DNA of 8,031 nucleotides from Alphaproteobacteria bacterium (GTDB lineage: Bacteria > Pseudomonadota > Alphaproteobacteria > CAAHEQ01 > UBA3637), in NCBI GenBank assembly GCA_017555325.1, contig JAFZGR010000278.1:1-8031 (forward strand), written 5' to 3'. Both the position numbers and the translations under genes were made by a program. Below the pieces are notes generated by a model. It was not told the DNA's origin and ran no database searches. It saw only the letters and a list, made by a program, of their open reading frames with translations. Numbering within the stretch: position 1 is the first letter of the stretch; every line of letters starts with the position of its first letter. Below, one piece after another: positions 6,650-8,031 of this stretch.

Positions 6650-7129
6650 TTATAATTCTTTTTCAAATTGAATAATCGGTAAATTGCATTTCCAAAATTT
6701 TGCCGAAATACCGGTTGTTTGTGTAAATCCTTGTTTTTGATAAAATCCCAAAGAAGGACCGTTTTGAAGCGTCCATAATACGATTTTTTTATATCCGGTT
6801 TCTTTTTTTAATCGACAGATTTCTTTTATCAACGCCGAACCGGCTCCTAGTTTTTGAAAATCGGGATGAATGTAGAGTGCCATAATTTCAACGGTTTTAT
6901 CTGCTGGATATTCGCAAGAAGCAAATCCGATGACCTGATTGTTATATTCGGCAACGTAATATTCGTGCTCTTGAATATAATTTGCTGTTCGGGAGATAAT
7001 ATCTTCATCAAAAGGCATCTTACTTAAATAATCATCCGGTAAATATCCTTTATAATTGACCTGATAGGCGTGATAATGAGCGGATTTGACAGCTTTTGCA
7101 TCTAGTTGTGTTGCTTGACGGATTTTCAT
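6650..7129 (-). CDS. GNAT-family N-acetyltransferase
   Basis: This 159-residue protein is the usual length for a single-domain GNAT enzyme, a cytoplasmic transferase of acetyl groups from acetyl-CoA to an amine. The N-terminal I-R-Q-A-T-x-x-D-A block and G-Y-L-P-D-D-Y-L (28-35) are typical of the many small RimI-like family members. Motif A runs I-M-A-L-Y-I-H-P-D-F-Q-K-L-G-A-G-S-A-L-I (82-101), with the pyrophosphate-binding Q-x-x-G-x-G at 92-97. N-G-P-S-L-G-F-Y-x-K-x-G-F at 123-135 is motif B. The ATG at 7129 has AAGGA 9 nt upstream. It follows the HAD gene by 84 bp with no convincing promoter between, so co-transcription is plausible. The substrate is unknown: small molecule, peptide and protein all remain open. 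Nothing ties it to the glycan operon apart from position. Confidence 0.9.
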   Translation of the reverse strand: MKIRQATQLDAKAVKSAHYHAYQVNYKGYLPDDYLSKMPFDEDIISRTANYIQEHEYYVAEYNNQVIGFASCEYPADKTVEIMALYIHPDFQKLGAGSALIKEICRLKKETGYKKIVLWTLQNGPSLGFYQKQGFTQTTGISAKFWKCNLPIIQFEKEL

Positions 7130-7213
7130 ATTGTTATTTCCTTATTTTTTTATTTTAGATGTAAGATGTGTATCAATGGTTTTTTTGAAAGTTAACGATA
7201 AAGACATTCTTCA

Positions 7214-7837
7214 TTATAATTGATTTTTAAGGATTAAATGCAGGGCAGAAACGGTTTCACTCGGTGTTTGAGGTGTAAATGTTGCCATCCCGCAAGCTTT
7301 GTACAATGCCGTTATTGAGGGATCATTATCAATTAAAATGCAGTCTTTGTAGGTTAATTTGTTTTTAATAAGGAAATTTTTAAAAAAGACCGGCTTTCCG
7401 TCTGCCCCTAAATCTTCCTTTAAAACACCTTCTTCTGCTGAAGAAATATAGCCGTTAAATACTTGTTCTAAATGTGCATATGGGTACATATATGCTCCAA
7501 AAATATCAAAATTATCCGTTGCGATGTATAATTGGTATCCTTTGGATTTTAAACTCATTAAAATCGGTAAAAATAAGGGAGATGCCGGTTGTATTAAAGA
7601 TAATCCCCGCATAAATTCTGTTTGAGTTGTCAGTCGATTAATGCCGTTTTCTTCTAAATAATGACAAATATTACAAAAACGGGTATTGCCTCGCATCCAG
7701 TCATTTATAAGAGTGGAATTGTTAAAGATTAAATGTTGTAATTGATGATATAGGGACGGATTTTCAATTTCTAAATGTCCCCAAATTTTACTGAAAGAAT
7801 AAGTTTCATACCAATCAATAAAAATTATTTTCTTCAT
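7214..7837 (-). CDS. HAD-superfamily hydrolase
   Basis: This 207-residue protein has the HAD Rossmannoid motifs in order. Motif I is I-I-F-I-D8-W-Y10-E-T. A helical cap-like region spans about 15-90. Motif II is Y-I-A-T107-D-N. A Lys candidate for motif III is Lys140 or Lys148. Motif IV is I-L-I-D170-N-D172. Asp8 would be the nucleophile. The residue two after it is Tyr, not the Asp normal in HAD phosphatases; D-x-Y-x-T recalls haloacid dehalogenases and some uncharacterised subfamily I proteins. An in-frame TAG directly precedes the ATG at 7837, so the start cannot move upstream. The sequence just before the ATG (AAAGATAG) is a poor ribosome site, while a strong GGGAGGA lies about 40 nt away (see leader). 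The substrate is unknown. A dehalogenase role is possible, but a small-metabolite phosphatase is not excluded. Confidence 0.85.
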   Translation of the reverse strand: MKKIIFIDWYETYSFSKIWGHLEIENPSLYHQLQHLIFNNSTLINDWMRGNTRFCNICHYLEENGINRLTTQTEFMRGLSLIQPASPLFLPILMSLKSKGYQLYIATDNFDIFGAYMYPYAHLEQVFNGYISSAEEGVLKEDLGADGKPVFFKNFLIKNKLTYKDCILIDNDPSITALYKACGMATFTPQTPSETVSALHLILKNQL

Positions 7838-7869
7838 CTATCTTTATTTGTTTGCCCTATTTTTTGCAA
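7834..7869 (-). CDS. Possible 11-codon leader ORF (TTG start) coupled to the HAD gene
   Basis: A TTG at 7869 lies 6 nt after GGGAGGA and opens 11 codons (M-Q-K-I-G-Q-T-N-K-D-R). They end in a TGA that shares ATGA with the HAD start codon. The spacing and the stop/start overlap are what a translated, coupled leader would look like. The start codon is non-AUG and the peptide resembles nothing I recognise, so the ORF may be accidental. The alternative is that the ribosome site serves the HAD ATG across the intervening hairpin. Confidence 0.2.
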   Translation of the reverse strand: MQKIGQTNKDR

Positions 7870-7874
7870 ACAAA
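7847..7874 (-). repeat. Perfect 9-bp inverted repeat in the HAD leader
   Basis: TTTGTTTGC and GCAAACAAA flank a 10-nt loop, between the strong Shine-Dalgarno and the HAD start codon. The stem is A/T-rich with three G-C pairs, so it is only moderately stable. There is no T tract directly after it on the minus strand, so it is not a usual terminator. Confidence 0.6.
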
Positions 7875-7875
7875 A

Positions 7876-7886
7876 TCCTCCCTTTC
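7876..7886 (-). promoter_or_regulatory. Strong, displaced Shine-Dalgarno of the HAD gene
   Basis: GAAAGGGAGGA is the strongest anti-16S match in the window, but its GGAGG core is 39 nt before the HAD ATG. If the 7847-7874 hairpin forms, the effective gap shrinks to about 11 nt. Otherwise it would serve the TTG at 7869. Confidence 0.55.
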
Positions 7887-7893
7887 TTTTAAA

Positions 7894-7922
7894 AGTATAA
7901 CACTGTATGCAGTTTTTGTCAA
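7894..7922 (-). promoter_or_regulatory. Near-consensus sigma70-type promoter for the HAD gene
   Basis: A perfect TTGACA (7917-7922) and TATACT (7894-7899, 5 of 6 matches) are separated by exactly 17 bp. Transcription would begin near 7887, almost at the Shine-Dalgarno, giving a leader of about 50 nt. It is the best promoter match in the window and probably drives HAD and GNAT together. Confidence 0.75.
7902..7913. promoter_or_regulatory. Dyad inside the promoter spacer (candidate operator)
   Basis: ACTG-TATG-CAGT lies between the -35 and -10 boxes, with two further A/T pairs in symmetry on each side after one mismatch (7899-7916). A repressor bound here would block RNA polymerase. The arms are only 4 bp plus the extension, so chance is a real alternative. 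Confidence 0.35.
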
Positions 7923-8031
7923 ATTAATAAAAATTAGAGGTATATTTTGGAAAATATTTATCCGCTTTAATTTTATTTACTGATTATACCCGCTATTATC
8001 CTTAAAAAAAGGGACGTATCATTGCAACACT
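7923..8031. other. Non-coding upstream region
   Basis: No convincing gene lies between the HAD promoter and the right edge. It contains one A/T-rich dyad, ATATTTT-GG-AAAATAT at 7942-7957, 20 bp upstream of the -35 box, and an isolated TATAAT on the minus strand (7983-7988) without a matching -35. Whatever gene lies further right is out of view. Confidence 0.5.

Noticed and set aside
7130..7213. Separate promoter or terminator between the HAD and GNAT genes
   Set aside because: TTGATA occurs but no -10 box lies at acceptable spacing, and no GC-containing stem followed by a T run is present.
7847..7874. Leader hairpin as a rho-independent terminator
   Set aside because: The stem is A/T-rich and no T tract follows directly on the minus strand; on the plus strand there is no gene to terminate.
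7983..8011. TATAAT on the minus strand near the right edge as a second promoter
   Set aside because: The bases at -35 spacing are C/T-rich with no resemblance to TTGACA, and TATAAT alone is frequent in this base composition.

Overview
This window is AT-rich Gram-negative chromosomal DNA, and every recognisable gene lies on the minus strand. The best taxonomic clue is the truncated heptose kinase at the left edge. Its D-R-F-x-Y-G, R-I-S-P-E-A-P-V-P, M-L-G-G-A-G-N-V-V and L-L-R-A-D-Q-E blocks resemble alphaproteobacterial HldE more than the enterobacterial or epsilonproteobacterial forms as I remember them. An AT-rich, perhaps host-associated alphaproteobacterium is therefore my inference, held with moderate confidence. 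No mobile element, tRNA, rRNA or CRISPR array is visible.

Reading in the direction of transcription (right to left), there are two blocks. Block A (about 6650-7922) holds a HAD-superfamily hydrolase followed by a GNAT acetyltransferase. The HAD gene has a near-consensus sigma70-type promoter (TTGACA, 17 bp, TATACT) whose spacer carries a dyad. Its leader is unusual: a strong Shine-Dalgarno lies about 40 nt from the ATG, and a perfect 9-bp inverted repeat sits between them. A 253-bp non-coding stretch (6397-6649) then separates block A from block B. That stretch holds a weak possible terminator, a low-confidence promoter and a clean 16-bp dyad close to the first gene of block B.

Block B (6396 down to the left edge) is a tightly packed cell-surface glycan operon of six genes. 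In order they are: a GT9-type (heptosyltransferase-like) glycosyltransferase; a paralogous GT9 protein with a C-terminal methyltransferase-like domain; a GT8-type glycosyltransferase; a polysaccharide pyruvyl-transferase-like protein; a membrane acyltransferase-3 (OafA-like) protein; and the N-terminal part of D-glycero-beta-D-manno-heptose-7-phosphate kinase (hldE). Neighbouring genes overlap by 14-32 bp or are separated by 3-5 bp, so translational coupling is likely throughout.

Read together, block B makes and decorates a heptose-containing LPS core or related surface oligosaccharide. HldE starts the ADP-heptose precursor pathway, the GT9 and GT8 enzymes would add sugars, and the pyruvyl-transferase-like and acyltransferase proteins would add non-sugar substituents. 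The least ordinary points are the GT9 tandem pair with a shared cysteine motif, the methyltransferase-like tail that lacks a recognisable SAM-binding glycine loop, the duplicated hydrophobic tail motif on the GT8 protein, and the structured leader of the HAD gene.
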